This document shows, piece after piece, positions 8,839-19,592 of a stretch of DNA of 64,000 nucleotides. How positions within the stretch are numbered: the first letter of the stretch is position 1; every line of letters starts with the position of its first letter. Position numbers and translations under genes: made by a program. This DNA comes from Anaerolineae bacterium (GTDB taxonomy: Bacteria; Chloroflexota; Anaerolineae; Aggregatilineales; Phototrophicaceae): the NCBI GenBank assembly GCA_022822545.1, contig JAJEBE010000032.1:62001-126000 (forward strand), written 5' to 3'. Under the pieces are notes generated by a model, which worked only from the letters and a program-made list of their open reading frames with translations, was not told the DNA's origin and searched no databases.

Positions 8839-9966
8839 ATGTCTGAACTATTGGAGTACTTTCGGGGTAGACAAGACGAAATGCTCGAGCTCTTGACCGA
8901 GATGGTAAAGCGGGAATCTTTCACGCGGGATAAAGCCATGGTCGACCGGCTGGTCGATTTTTTGGAGCGACAGCTCAATTCGCTCGGCGCTGATGCTGTT
9001 CAGCGCTTTCCGCAGGACGAAGCGGGGGACTTCTTAAAGGCGACCTGGAACATCAATTCGTCGGGCCAGCCATACCTGTTTATGGTCCACATTGATACGG
9101 TACATCCAATCGGCAGCTTGTCGTCAATGCCGATTCGCCGGGAAGGCAGGCGCTACTACGGGCCTGGAGCGCTGGATATGAAGGCCGGTTTGGTCATCGT
9201 CCTGGAGGCGATCCAAGCGCTGCGCGAACGCGATCAACTGCCAGACCGGCCCATTCATCTGCTGATCACCACTGATGAAGAGATCGGCAGCCCACAAAGC
9301 GAGGCGCTGATCAAAGCGTTGGCGGCGGATTGCGCCTTGGTGCTGGTGACCGAGCCGGCGACGAAAGAAGGCGCGATCAAGACCTGGCGCAAAGGTGGCG
9401 GCAAGTACGAACTGATCGTCGAGGGCCGCGCCTCGCACGCCGGCATCGCGCCGCAAGAAGGCATCAACGCGATCATCGAGTTCGCTCAGCAGGCGCTGGA
9501 GATTAACCGGCTAAACGACCTCAAATACGGCACGTCAGTATCGGTCACGATGGTCGAAGGCGGTTCCGCCGGCAACGTGATACCCGCTCATGTTCGGGCG
9601 CATATTGATACGCGGGTGCTGACGCTGGAAGCGATGGACAATCTGCACGCGGCATTGACCGCCCTCTATCCCAAGATGCCCGGAGCGACGGTGACATGCG
9701 CGCGTCAGCACGGTCGTCCGCCGATGGAAAGGCGCCCCGGCTTGTTCGAGAAGGCGGCCGCGATCGGCGAGCGCTACGGCGTGACCATATACGAAGCTGG
9801 CACTGGCGGCGGCTCCGATGGCAACTTCACCGCCGCCATGGGCATACCGACGCTGGATGGCCTGGGCGCGCACGGCGATGGCGCTCACGCTAGCCATGAG
9901 CATGTGATCATCGACAGTATGCCCCGCCAAGCGACGCTCGTAGCCGCCATCTTGCTGGAATGGTAA
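8839..9966 (+). CDS. M20 family metallopeptidase (glutamate carboxypeptidase-like)
   Basis: FMVHIDTVHPIG, GPGALDMKAGLV, TTDEEIGS, GTGGGSDGNF motifs. Confidence 0.9.
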   Translation: MSELLEYFRGRQDEMLELLTEMVKRESFTRDKAMVDRLVDFLERQLNSLGADAVQRFPQDEAGDFLKATWNINSSGQPYLFMVHIDTVHPIGSLSSMPIRREGRRYYGPGALDMKAGLVIVLEAIQALRERDQLPDRPIHLLITTDEEIGSPQSEALIKALAADCALVLVTEPATKEGAIKTWRKGGGKYELIVEGRASHAGIAPQEGINAIIEFAQQALEINRLNDLKYGTSVSVTMVEGGSAGNVIPAHVRAHIDTRVLTLEAMDNLHAALTALYPKMPGATVTCARQHGRPPMERRPGLFEKAAAIGERYGVTIYEAGTGGGSDGNFTAAMGIPTLDGLGAHGDGAHASHEHVIIDSMPRQATLVAAILLEW

Positions 9967-10134
9967 GCTAACGCGCTCCGCGCTATTTTGGTGAAATTTA
10001 TCATAACACTTCCTCAGCCTTGTCAAGTTCGTACAATTCACTGTTGCAAGACTTGGCGGATATATCCCTTTTATCGAGCATTTGACTCATTATCATCGTT
10101 AGTATATGGTTTCTACGCTCATGAGTACCGTCAG

Positions 10135-10770
10135 ATGGAAGTGCTCTTTGTTTCGGCATTTGTCATGGCGATCACATTTGCCGTTCAGCCCGGTCCCATC
10201 GGCTTTGAAGCATTGCGCCGTGGTATCTCCCATGGCTGGGGCGCGGCGCTGCGCGTCGAACTGGGATCGCTTTTGGGTGATGGCGTCTGGGCGATACTGG
10301 CGCTGCTCGGCGCATCGGTCCTGTTTCAGAATCGGCTGATCACCATAGTTCTGGGGCTATTCGGCTGCGGGCTGCTGCTGCGATTCGCTTGGGATGCCTG
10401 GCGCTCCTCCCGCGCCGATGTGGCCTTCGCCGGCGGGCAAGACAGGCGGAGCAATCACCTGGTCGCCGGCGCCACGCTCTCGTTGTCGAATCCACAGAAC
10501 ATCACATTTTGGGTCGGCATGAGCGGCACGATCATCGGCATCGGCTTTCTGGATCCGGAGCCGGTACATCTGTTGGTCTTCTTCGCCGGCTTCATGATCG
10601 CGCAAGTCTGCTGGTGTTTCTTCTTCGCGACGGTCGTTGAGATTGGCCGGCGGCGCTTGCTTAATCAGCGTCTGTTTCGCTGGATAAATCTGGCCTGCGC
10701 CGCGTTCCTCGCTTATACGGGTTTCAGACTTTTACTGCAAACTGCGCAGATGGCACTTGGAATACTCTAG
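10135..10770 (+). CDS. LysE-family transporter
   Basis: MEVLFVSAFVMAITFAVQPGPIGFEALRRGISHGWGAALRVELGSLLGD; NPQNITFWVG. Start trimmed from 9988. Confidence 0.8.
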   Translation: MEVLFVSAFVMAITFAVQPGPIGFEALRRGISHGWGAALRVELGSLLGDGVWAILALLGASVLFQNRLITIVLGLFGCGLLLRFAWDAWRSSRADVAFAGGQDRRSNHLVAGATLSLSNPQNITFWVGMSGTIIGIGFLDPEPVHLLVFFAGFMIAQVCWCFFFATVVEIGRRRLLNQRLFRWINLACAAFLAYTGFRLLLQTAQMALGIL

Positions 10771-10888
10771 CTAGATTTCCTTAACATAAGTTCTGTCCCC
10801 TTCTCGGCGCGCGTCAGCCAACTGAATATGAGCGGGTATGCTGTATTGGCAGCCACCAGCATAAGATACTGTGATGGGCGGGCCGTCG

Positions 10889-11437
10889 TTATATCTCGAC
10901 GTAGCGTTTCCAGACTTCGGGACCTGACCCGAGCGCGATGACGAGGTAGCTGGTCCGCGGGGTTTTGGGCTCCCATAGAAGGCGCATACCGGCGACATTA
11001 TGCAAGCGGTTGCCCTTGCGATGATTGCATTTGGCGCAGGCGCAGGCGGTATTGGACCAGGTGTCTTTGCCGCCTTTGCAGCGCGGGATAATATGGTCGA
11101 TTGTGAAGTCCCGCTTGCTGAGGACTTTGCCGCGGACTTGGGCGCCGAGTCTAAGTCCACAGTAGATGCAAGTGTAATTGTCCCGCACCAGCACACCCTT
11201 GCGGCTCCAGTGCGACTTGCGGCGCGGCACGTTCACGTAAGACTTCAAGGCGATGACCGACGGAACTTCGAATTTGCTGCGGACGGTCCTGAGATACAAG
11301 CCGGTCATCTCGACAGCGATCGCCTTGCCACCCAGAAGCAGATTGATGGCGCGCTGAACCGTGATGACCGAGAGCGGTTCCCAAGTACTGCCGTTAAGGA
11401 GCAGGACACGCTGCTGCAAAACTCTAACACTCGACAC
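10889..11437 (-). CDS. HNH endonuclease
   Basis: RDNYTCIYCG, FTIDHIIPRCKGGKDTWSNTACACAKCNHRKGN. Confidence 0.92.
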   Translation of the reverse strand: MSSVRVLQQRVLLLNGSTWEPLSVITVQRAINLLLGGKAIAVEMTGLYLRTVRSKFEVPSVIALKSYVNVPRRKSHWSRKGVLVRDNYTCIYCGLRLGAQVRGKVLSKRDFTIDHIIPRCKGGKDTWSNTACACAKCNHRKGNRLHNVAGMRLLWEPKTPRTSYLVIALGSGPEVWKRYVEI

Positions 11438-11679
11438 TGTTTTCCCAACCTCAGAACTCGGTTGACAGATGCCTTCCAGCTACTCGCACCTATTATATAC
11501 CACGAATCGACGCGTTTGCCGATTGCGGCAAGTCGATAAGGTTGGCTTCACAAAGCCTTTATATGATTGGTCATAGGCGACTATCGTTTAATCCGCGGCG
11601 GTCAAGTAACCTTGTTGCATCCCGCTGCGATCTCGCAGTGGATGACGCGCAAGGCACAACCGCCGTAAAGAGGGTGCGC

Positions 11680-12711
11680 ATGCTGGAAAAACCGAATTTT
11701 CCGGACGAAGACATTATCGAGCTGCTTGAGTCGAATTATCGTCTTAACATAGACGCGCTCGAATTCTTGCCTATCGGCAACGATCAGCGCGCCTGGGCCT
11801 ATCGCGCTTTTGCCAATTCCGGCGATTGTTTCCTTAAATTACGGAAAGGCGGCACGCGACAGGCGGCTTTAGTCGCCCCTCACGAATTGCGGCGTATGGG
11901 CATAGACCAGGCGCTGGCGCCGCTGTCCACAATCTCGGGAGATCTGCGTGTCTCATGCGAGGACTTCGACTTGATACTTTATCCCTATATTGATGGCAGA
12001 TCGGCCTGGGGCATGTCTCTTGCTCCGGCGCAAGCGCGCCGATGGGGCGAGATCATGCGTCGAATTCACAGCGCTGCGCTCAGCCCGGCTATTATCGGTG
12101 CGACGCCGCGTGAGGTCTTTGGGGTCAAGTGGCTGCCCAAAATTGCGCGCGTAGAGGAGGTCATTACATCCGGCGACTTCAATGGTGATGTCGCCGCCGC
12201 CACGGCACAAGAATGGCGCGAACAGGAAGCCGAGATCGAGTTGTGTCGCAATCGATACCTTGAATTAGGGGCGCAACTTTCGGGGCAGCCGCCGCCATTT
12301 GCGCTCTGTCATGCCGATATTCACACAGCCAACATCATTATCGACGCGGACGAGAGGATATGGATTGTCGACTGGGACGAAACAGTGATCGCGCCCAGGG
12401 AACGCGATCTGATGTTCTTTGTGCTTGACGGGCATGCCAGCGACTTCACCGAGGCATTCTTTGCGGGCTACGGCGACGATGACATCAACTGGCTGGCTCT
12501 GGCCTATTACAAGTACGATTGGGTCATACAGGAATTCGGCGACTACGGCGAACGTGTCTTTCTCTCGACTGAACTTGGGGAGCAGGATTTGCAGGCATCG
12601 CTGCGTGAATTCAAGCGCCTGTTCGCGTCCGATGATGTGATAGCGCGCGCGCACCGGGCCTTTGCCATTTTCCAGAAGGTCACGGCAGAAGCCGATGCGG
12701 ACATAGGTTAA
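11680..12711 (+). CDS. Aminoglycoside phosphotransferase/choline kinase-like protein
   Basis: LCHADIHTANIIIDADERIWIVDWDETVIAPRERDLMF. Start trimmed from 11542 to MLEKPNF. Confidence 0.85.
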   Translation: MLEKPNFPDEDIIELLESNYRLNIDALEFLPIGNDQRAWAYRAFANSGDCFLKLRKGGTRQAALVAPHELRRMGIDQALAPLSTISGDLRVSCEDFDLILYPYIDGRSAWGMSLAPAQARRWGEIMRRIHSAALSPAIIGATPREVFGVKWLPKIARVEEVITSGDFNGDVAAATAQEWREQEAEIELCRNRYLELGAQLSGQPPPFALCHADIHTANIIIDADERIWIVDWDETVIAPRERDLMFFVLDGHASDFTEAFFAGYGDDDINWLALAYYKYDWVIQEFGDYGERVFLSTELGEQDLQASLREFKRLFASDDVIARAHRAFAIFQKVTAEADADIG

Positions 12712-12792
12712 GCGTTGGCTGGAACAGCCGCTTGCCGCTTCAATACGCCTTATAATTGAAGTTGATACGCTCGCGAGTCAAAGGCAAAGATC

Positions 12793-15700
12793 ATGCGCCG
12801 CCGGTATGTTTCGCTCCTCCTTGTGTTTGCCGCGCTGGTCTTTGGTGGCTTCCTGCAATCTGACGCGCAAGTCAATCGCGTCGCCTTTCTGCAGGTCTTT
12901 GACGCGCTTCCGGCGCCGGTCGCTTCGCTGGCGCTGGATCAGGCGGTCACCATCTTGTTCAATCGACGGGTGGACTGCCAGGAGGCAGAGGCGGCTTTTC
13001 GCTGGACACCGGCGATAAACGGGGATCTGACCTGTGACGAATTCAGCTTGACGTTCTCGCCTCGGAGTGAGTACCAGCGGGAGACGACATACACTTTCGC
13101 GCTGATGCCGCCCTTGCAGGCAAAAGATGGCGCCATTCTCGTTGATCCTTATCAAGTGAGCTATCTCACCGCCGGCTACCTGCAGGCGGCGGAGGTCTTG
13201 CCGAGCCCGGATGGAGGACCCGTGCCGACAGATTCGGCAATCACAGTCGTGTTTGATCGCCCCGTCGTGCCGCTGACCGCCTTGATGGATGCGGGAGATT
13301 TGCCGCAGCCGTTAAAAATTTCGCCCTCAGTTGCAGGCACGGGGGAATGGATCAACAGCGCGATATACGAGTTCAAGCCGGCGGCGCCCCTGGAGAGTGA
13401 TAGCCGGTATACGGCCATCATCGACGAAGATTTGACGGCAGTGGACGGCGCGGTTTTGCAGAGGGCTTATTCCTGGACATTTCAAACGGCGGCGCCATCG
13501 CTTGTTTCGATTGATCCGCCGCCGGGCACACTTGACCTGGTCCTCGACCCCATCTTGCAGTTGCGTTTCAATCAAGCGCTGGACCGCGGCGCCATCGAGC
13601 GCGCTTTCTATCTGCGCGTGCTGCCGGACGAAGGCGGCGCTGACATAAGCGGCGTCTTTACCTGGTCCGACGATGGCATGGGATTTGCTTTTGCGCCAGA
13701 GGAGCGCTTGCAGCTGGATTCGGTATATGAGGCGGGCTTTTCCACGGAATCGCCGCCGGACCTGCGATTCAGCAATTTGCCGGGCGGGGCATGGACTTAC
13801 AATACCGTGCCCCCGCCCGCCATCACCGCAACCGAGCCGGTCGATGGCGCCGAAACTGCTGACCGGGGCGGCTTCTCGCTGTTCTTCGCATCAATGATGA
13901 ACATCGAAACCTTGCCCGATCGGATCACGATTGAGCCCGGGCCTGAGCTGAGTCCGCGTTACTACTTCAGCGAATGGAGCAAACGCTATACCGTGTCTTT
14001 TGACGCGCAGCCTTCCACCTCTTATAGCATCCGCATCGCGCCGGGCATGGAAGATATTTACGGCAACGCGATCAGCGAAGCGCTGACCTTCAGTTACAGG
14101 ACCGGCCCACGCTCGCCCGAGCTGGGATTAAATGTGCCCGGCCCGATCGGCTTCTATAACGCCTACCGCGCGCGGACTCAACTCTATCTCTACCATCGTG
14201 GCGTGAGACATGTCGATCTCGAACTAAGCCGCGTGCCGCTGGCGGACTTCGTCGGCCGTCTCACGCAGGAGGAGCATTACGATCCCGCGACGGGTTTTGA
14301 GCCGGCGGACGATCAAGTGATCCGGCGTTGGCGCATCGAATCCGATACGCCGGAAAATGTCACGCGCTATGAGTTGCTTTCGCTGAGCGAAGAAGACTTC
14401 CTCAAGCCAAACGCTGAAGAGGATACCGGCGCAGGCTTGCTAGAGAGGGCGGGCTTGGGGCCGGGCGTCTATTTCCTCGAAGCGCAGTCGCCCGGGCTGG
14501 AGCGCTTCGCCTGGCGGAATAAGCATTTTCTGAATATCGCCACCACCGTCCTGACGGTCAAGCAGGCGACCGATCGCTTGACAATCTGGGCGATCGATGT
14601 GGAGAGCGGCGAAGCAGTCAGGGACGAAAACATCGCCGTATACGGCGCGAACGGCGCGCTCGTTGGCGGCGGCGCAACTGACGAAGACGGCATCGCAATA
14701 GTGGATATCCCCTACACGCGCGATCTCTATTCGCCCTTTGTCGCGGTGCTTTCCACAGCGGATCATTTCGGAATCGGCTATACCAACTGGTCCGGCGGCG
14801 CTGAGCCCTGGAACTTCGGTTATCGTTTTTCCTGGTCGCCCCGCGCCTATCAGACCTATCTCTATACCGATCGTCCGGTTTACCGCACGGGGCAGCCGGT
14901 TTACTTTCGTGGTATCTTGCGCAGCAAGGACGATGTCGTATACATGCCGGCGCCCCATGAGACGGCGCCCGTGACTATCCGGGACGCGCAGGGCGAAGCC
15001 GTCTTTCAGCGCGATATTCCGCTGAACGACTTCGGCAGCTTCAGCGGCAAATTTGACATCGCTGAGGAGGCATCGCTGGGCGCCTATACATTGGAGGTCA
15101 GCCTGCCGCGTGAAGGCGACTTTATTCAAGAAGGCGGGGCTATTACATTCTTGGTCGCGGAATATCGCCTGCCGGAATACCAAGTGACGCTTGCCACCGA
15201 TTCGCCAGAAATCGTGGGGGGCGCCTCCGCCAGCTTTGACCTGGAAGGGCAGTACTTCTTTGGCGGGCCGGTAACGGATGCCGAAGCCGAATATGCCGTC
15301 TATGCTGCGCCTTATGAATTCAACTATACCGGTGATGGTCGCTACGATTTTTCTGACAGGGACATTTATGTACTCGACGGCGAAGGTTACGACTTCAACC
15401 GTGTCATTGACGAAGGCAGCCTTTCCACCGACAGCGACGGTATCGCGAGCTTCGCCCTTGTCGGTGATTTAGCGGGCGAGGCGCGCAGCCAACGATGGCG
15501 GGTAGAAGCGGCGATCCGCGATGAAGCGGGGCAGACGATTTATGACAGCGCGAACCTGATTGTGCATCAGGCGATGCTCTATGTCGGCGCGCGGGCCGCG
15601 AACACAGTCAGCGTCGCCGGTGAGGACAGCCGGATTGATCTCATCGCGGTTGATTGGGATAGCCAACCGATAGCGGACCAGCCGATTGATATTCGTGTCC

Positions 15701-18700
15701 TTGAGCGCCGCTGGATAAGCCTGCAAGAGCAAGACCCGGATACCGGCGCGATCGCCTGGACCTGGGATGTCGAAGAGATTCCAGTGGCGGCCGGCAGCGT
15801 GACAACCGCCGACGATGGCAAGGCAAGATTCGTCTATCAGCCGCCGAATGGGGGCATCTTCAAGATAATTGTGTCCACGCGTGATAAAGCTGGTCACTTC
15901 GCGCGCGCTGCTACCTATGCGTGGGTCTCCGGGCCGGATTATGTAAGTTGGCGGCAGGAAAATAACAACACAATTCAGCTCGTGCTGGAATCGACGAATT
16001 ACAGCGTAGGCGACCGCGCGAAAATCTTGATTGCCTCGCCGTTTCAAGGGCGGGCGGAGGCGTTGATCAGCATCGAGCGCGGAGATGTCCTCAGCGCCGA
16101 GCGGGTCAGCCTAAGCAGCAATTCGCATATCTACGAATTCGAGATTCTGCCACAGCACGCGCCCAATATCTTTGTCAGCGTTTTTCTCGTGAAGCCCCGC
16201 GACGAGAATCATGCGACGGCGTCCTGGCGCGTGGGCATGACGCAACTGCTGGTTGATATTGAGCAGAAAGCGCTGAATATCGACATCAGCGCCGATACCG
16301 ATGTCGCCGCGCCCCAAGACCATGTCGAATATCGGCTGCGAGTTACCGACTATCGCGGCGATCCGGTGGCGGCCGAGGTCGGCATAGGCGTGACTGACCT
16401 GGCGGCGCTTTCGGTGGGCGAGCGCAATAGCGAGTTGCTTCTGGAGTCCTTTTATGGCCCGCAGGAACTCAGCGTGCGCACCTCAAGCGCATTGATCGTA
16501 AACGCCGAAACCCTCACGGCCAGCTTGTCGGAGCGGAAGGGCGGCGGCGGCGGTATTTTTGAAGCCGGAATTGTTGATCTGCGCGGAGAGTTCATCGATA
16601 CGGCCTACTGGAATCCAAGCGTGATTACCGACGCGGACGGTGAAGCGGCGGTTGAGTTGCGGCTGCCGGACAATCTGACAACCTGGCGGCTGGACGCGCG
16701 CGCCTTGACAGAGGGGCGCGACGGCAGGCTGCTGGTTGGCGAAAAGACCTTCGACCTGCTCAGCACACGTCCGCTGCTCATTCGACCGGTGACGCCGCGT
16801 TTCTTTGTCGTCGGCGACAGCGCGCAATTGGCGGCGGTGGTGAACAACAACACCGGTCAAGATATTAACGCGATTGTTTCGATTGAAAACTTCTCCGGGC
16901 TGGAACTGTCGGCGTCGGTTGATCAAGTCCAGACAGTGGCGATACCGGCTGGCGGCCGTCAGCGCGTGACCTGGACGGCGAGAGTGGCGGATGTCGCTAC
17001 GGTCGCGCCAGTTTTTGTCGCGCGCAGCGTGGATGGCGTATTCGCTGACGCGAGCATTTCTCCCGTGAGCAGCGATGACGAGGGCAGGCTGCCGGTCTAC
17101 CGATATGATGTGCGGGAGACAGTTGGCGCGGCTGGTCAACTTGTTCAAGCGGGCTCGCGTTCGGAAGCGGTCAGGCTGCCGCGCGTTTTTGATGTGGCCG
17201 CCGGCCGTCTTGATATCCGTCTCGATAAGTCGCTTGCTGGCGTGACCAACCAGAGCCTAACCTTCCTGGACGCGGAATCTCGACGATTCAGCGAATGCAA
17301 CTCGGCAGTCGTCAGCCGCTTCTTGCCGAACATCGTTTCATACCGCGCCCTTAAGGAATTGGCGCTTTCGCGGCCGACGCTCAAGAACAGGCTGGATGAG
17401 TTGGTATCGGAGGGCTTGCAGACATTGTACGGGCGGCAACTCGCGAACGGAGGTTGGAGTTGGTGCGCTTATCCGGAGGCGGATGCCATGACCTCCGCTT
17501 ATGCCCTTATCGGTTTGGCTGTAGCGGAGGCACAAGGCTATCCAGTCGATGCTAGGGTCATCCGGCGGGCGCGGCGTTTCCTCCGGGAGCAGCTCATCAG
17601 GCCTTCGCTGGAGGTTGAGCAGTGGCAATTGAATCGGCAGGCTTTTCTCTTGTACGCCCTTGCTGAATCGGGCGCGCCCGATATCGCCCGCAGCACGACA
17701 CTCTACGAAAGTCGCGATCGCCTGAATCTGGACGCGACTGCCTTTCTGGCTTTGGCGCTTCACCGTATCAATCCGGCAGATCACTTGCGGCTGGACGCGC
17801 TGACACAGCTTATGCTCAATCGGGCGGTCCTGCGTGCGAGCGGCGCCTACTTTGAAGAGCCCTACGAAGACCGCTGGAATTGGTCGACTGATATCCGCTC
17901 GACGGCGCTGGTGCTGAATGCGCTGCTCAAGCTTCGCCCGGAGAGCGACCTTTTGCCGAATATCGCCAGGCGCTTGGTCACGGTGCGCGACGGGAATGGC
18001 TATTGGCCGTCATCACAGGAGAATACCTGGTCAATAATCGCCTTGACCAACTGGATGCTGTTCAGTGGCGAACTCAATCCCGATTATGTCTATAGCATCG
18101 CTGTGAACGATGCCGAGCTCTTGCGGGACCTTGCCATACCCGACAATGCGCTGGCGACCGAAGCGCTTGGCATCGACCTGGCTGACTTGAAGGAGCGCGA
18201 GAGCAATATCGTCGAATTCCAGCGCGATGAAGGCGCGGGTGTTCTCTACTACACGGCGCATCTGAATCTCGATGTTCCGGTTGACCAGGTAGAAGCCTAC
18301 AGTCATGGCATCAAAGTATCGCGGACCTATAGCCTGCCGGAGGATGAATCGGGCAGGGCAGTGACCGGCGCTTCCATTGGAGACACCGTTCAGGCGCGCC
18401 TGCGGATTACCGTGCCGAACAGCCTGCGCTATGTCGTGATCGAAGACTTCTTCCCCGCTGGCGCCGAAGCGGTGAATCCGGACTTGGCGACAAGCCCGCA
18501 GCTAGGCGCAATGCCGCGCGGCCAGCGTATTGATCCGCGCGAACAAGGCTGGGGCTGGTGGCACTTTGATCATATCGAATTTCACGACGAGCGGGCTGTC
18601 ATTTACGCCAGCGGGCTGCCAGCGGGTGTTTACGAATTCATCTATACAATCCGCCCGACCATCGCCGGCGAGTTCAATGTGATCCCGCCGATCGCCCAAG

Positions 18701-18762
18701 CGCTCTATTTCCCGGAAGTGTATGGGCGCGGCGACGGGGCTAGATTTACCGTTACTGAATAA
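12793..18762 (+). CDS. Alpha-2-macroglobulin family protein (thioester motif degenerate)
   Basis: 1989 aa; Sec-type signal, Ig-like domains, MG segments (YTDRPVYRTGQPVYFRGILR), A2M domain (DNLTTWRLDARALT), terpenoid-cyclase-like region after FSECNSAVVSRFLPN. Confidence 0.9.
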   Translation: MRRRYVSLLLVFAALVFGGFLQSDAQVNRVAFLQVFDALPAPVASLALDQAVTILFNRRVDCQEAEAAFRWTPAINGDLTCDEFSLTFSPRSEYQRETTYTFALMPPLQAKDGAILVDPYQVSYLTAGYLQAAEVLPSPDGGPVPTDSAITVVFDRPVVPLTALMDAGDLPQPLKISPSVAGTGEWINSAIYEFKPAAPLESDSRYTAIIDEDLTAVDGAVLQRAYSWTFQTAAPSLVSIDPPPGTLDLVLDPILQLRFNQALDRGAIERAFYLRVLPDEGGADISGVFTWSDDGMGFAFAPEERLQLDSVYEAGFSTESPPDLRFSNLPGGAWTYNTVPPPAITATEPVDGAETADRGGFSLFFASMMNIETLPDRITIEPGPELSPRYYFSEWSKRYTVSFDAQPSTSYSIRIAPGMEDIYGNAISEALTFSYRTGPRSPELGLNVPGPIGFYNAYRARTQLYLYHRGVRHVDLELSRVPLADFVGRLTQEEHYDPATGFEPADDQVIRRWRIESDTPENVTRYELLSLSEEDFLKPNAEEDTGAGLLERAGLGPGVYFLEAQSPGLERFAWRNKHFLNIATTVLTVKQATDRLTIWAIDVESGEAVRDENIAVYGANGALVGGGATDEDGIAIVDIPYTRDLYSPFVAVLSTADHFGIGYTNWSGGAEPWNFGYRFSWSPRAYQTYLYTDRPVYRTGQPVYFRGILRSKDDVVYMPAPHETAPVTIRDAQGEAVFQRDIPLNDFGSFSGKFDIAEEASLGAYTLEVSLPREGDFIQEGGAITFLVAEYRLPEYQVTLATDSPEIVGGASASFDLEGQYFFGGPVTDAEAEYAVYAAPYEFNYTGDGRYDFSDRDIYVLDGEGYDFNRVIDEGSLSTDSDGIASFALVGDLAGEARSQRWRVEAAIRDEAGQTIYDSANLIVHQAMLYVGARAANTVSVAGEDSRIDLIAVDWDSQPIADQPIDIRVLERRWISLQEQDPDTGAIAWTWDVEEIPVAAGSVTTADDGKARFVYQPPNGGIFKIIVSTRDKAGHFARAATYAWVSGPDYVSWRQENNNTIQLVLESTNYSVGDRAKILIASPFQGRAEALISIERGDVLSAERVSLSSNSHIYEFEILPQHAPNIFVSVFLVKPRDENHATASWRVGMTQLLVDIEQKALNIDISADTDVAAPQDHVEYRLRVTDYRGDPVAAEVGIGVTDLAALSVGERNSELLLESFYGPQELSVRTSSALIVNAETLTASLSERKGGGGGIFEAGIVDLRGEFIDTAYWNPSVITDADGEAAVELRLPDNLTTWRLDARALTEGRDGRLLVGEKTFDLLSTRPLLIRPVTPRFFVVGDSAQLAAVVNNNTGQDINAIVSIENFSGLELSASVDQVQTVAIPAGGRQRVTWTARVADVATVAPVFVARSVDGVFADASISPVSSDDEGRLPVYRYDVRETVGAAGQLVQAGSRSEAVRLPRVFDVAAGRLDIRLDKSLAGVTNQSLTFLDAESRRFSECNSAVVSRFLPNIVSYRALKELALSRPTLKNRLDELVSEGLQTLYGRQLANGGWSWCAYPEADAMTSAYALIGLAVAEAQGYPVDARVIRRARRFLREQLIRPSLEVEQWQLNRQAFLLYALAESGAPDIARSTTLYESRDRLNLDATAFLALALHRINPADHLRLDALTQLMLNRAVLRASGAYFEEPYEDRWNWSTDIRSTALVLNALLKLRPESDLLPNIARRLVTVRDGNGYWPSSQENTWSIIALTNWMLFSGELNPDYVYSIAVNDAELLRDLAIPDNALATEALGIDLADLKERESNIVEFQRDEGAGVLYYTAHLNLDVPVDQVEAYSHGIKVSRTYSLPEDESGRAVTGASIGDTVQARLRITVPNSLRYVVIEDFFPAGAEAVNPDLATSPQLGAMPRGQRIDPREQGWGWWHFDHIEFHDERAVIYASGLPAGVYEFIYTIRPTIAGEFNVIPPIAQALYFPEVYGRGDGARFTVTE

Positions 18763-18769
18763 GTCGTCC

Positions 18770-19582
18770 TTAAGCGGGATCAACCATCTTAACCGCGGAA
18801 ATGCCCTCATCAACGAAGATGCCACAGGGGCCGCCTTTGTCGCTCACTTGTAGCTCCGCCATTTCGCCGTCAAATGTCAGCAACGGGTGATAGAACTCGG
18901 CGACCTTCTCCGCTTCGCCGACGACATAATGGGCGATGAGGGCGCGACGGAAGCGGGTCGCGCTGGTATTGGCATAGCTGCCGTGGATGACTTGGCCGTT
19001 GAAGAAGACGACATCGCCGGCTCGCATGATGACCGGCATGGCTTCGCTGCCCGGCGGCAGCGGCACGGTTGAGCTGCTGAAGCTCTGCGTAGTATCGGCG
19101 TCGATCGTGCAAAGCCTTGGCAAGTCATGCGTTCGGGGAACGATTTGCAAGCAGCCATTCTCTTCGTCGCAGTCGTCCACGGCCATCCAGGCTGCTAGGC
19201 AGGTGCCCGGATGCACTCTCAGCGGCGTCTGATCCTGGTGCAGCGCTTGGCCACGCGCGCCCGGCGGCTTGTAGTAGAACATCGTCTGCGCGGCATAAGG
19301 CTCGCGGCCGAGCAGGGCGGTCGTCCAGCGGCGCAGGCGCTCATCCAGCAGCCAGTCCAGCGAGAAGCTGTCGAAGCGATGCGGATGCACGAGCCGCGGG
19401 TAGGCCTTCAGCGGGTCATCATTGCCCAGCAGTGTATTCCGATCGCCTTCGTAGCCATGACCGGCGCGGTTCAGCGCCATGAAGTGCGACTTGATGCGCT
19501 CGATTTCGTCCGGCGCAAATACACCACGCGCCACCACGTAACCGACATCATGAAATTCTTTGACCAGCGCGTCTTCAACCAT
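18770..19582 (-). CDS. Phytanoyl-CoA dioxygenase (PhyH) family Fe(II)/2OG oxygenase
   Basis: ALHQDQTPLRVHPGT (HxD), GDVVFFNGQVIHGSYANTSATRFRRALIAHYV (H and R). Confidence 0.9.
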   Translation of the reverse strand: MVEDALVKEFHDVGYVVARGVFAPDEIERIKSHFMALNRAGHGYEGDRNTLLGNDDPLKAYPRLVHPHRFDSFSLDWLLDERLRRWTTALLGREPYAAQTMFYYKPPGARGQALHQDQTPLRVHPGTCLAAWMAVDDCDEENGCLQIVPRTHDLPRLCTIDADTTQSFSSSTVPLPPGSEAMPVIMRAGDVVFFNGQVIHGSYANTSATRFRRALIAHYVVGEAEKVAEFYHPLLTFDGEMAELQVSDKGGPCGIFVDEGISAVKMVDPA

Positions 19583-19592
19583 TTTACATCTC

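Noticed and set aside
11000-11539. Plus-strand ORF of 179 aa
   Set aside because: Antisense to the HNH endonuclease gene, whose motifs are clear.
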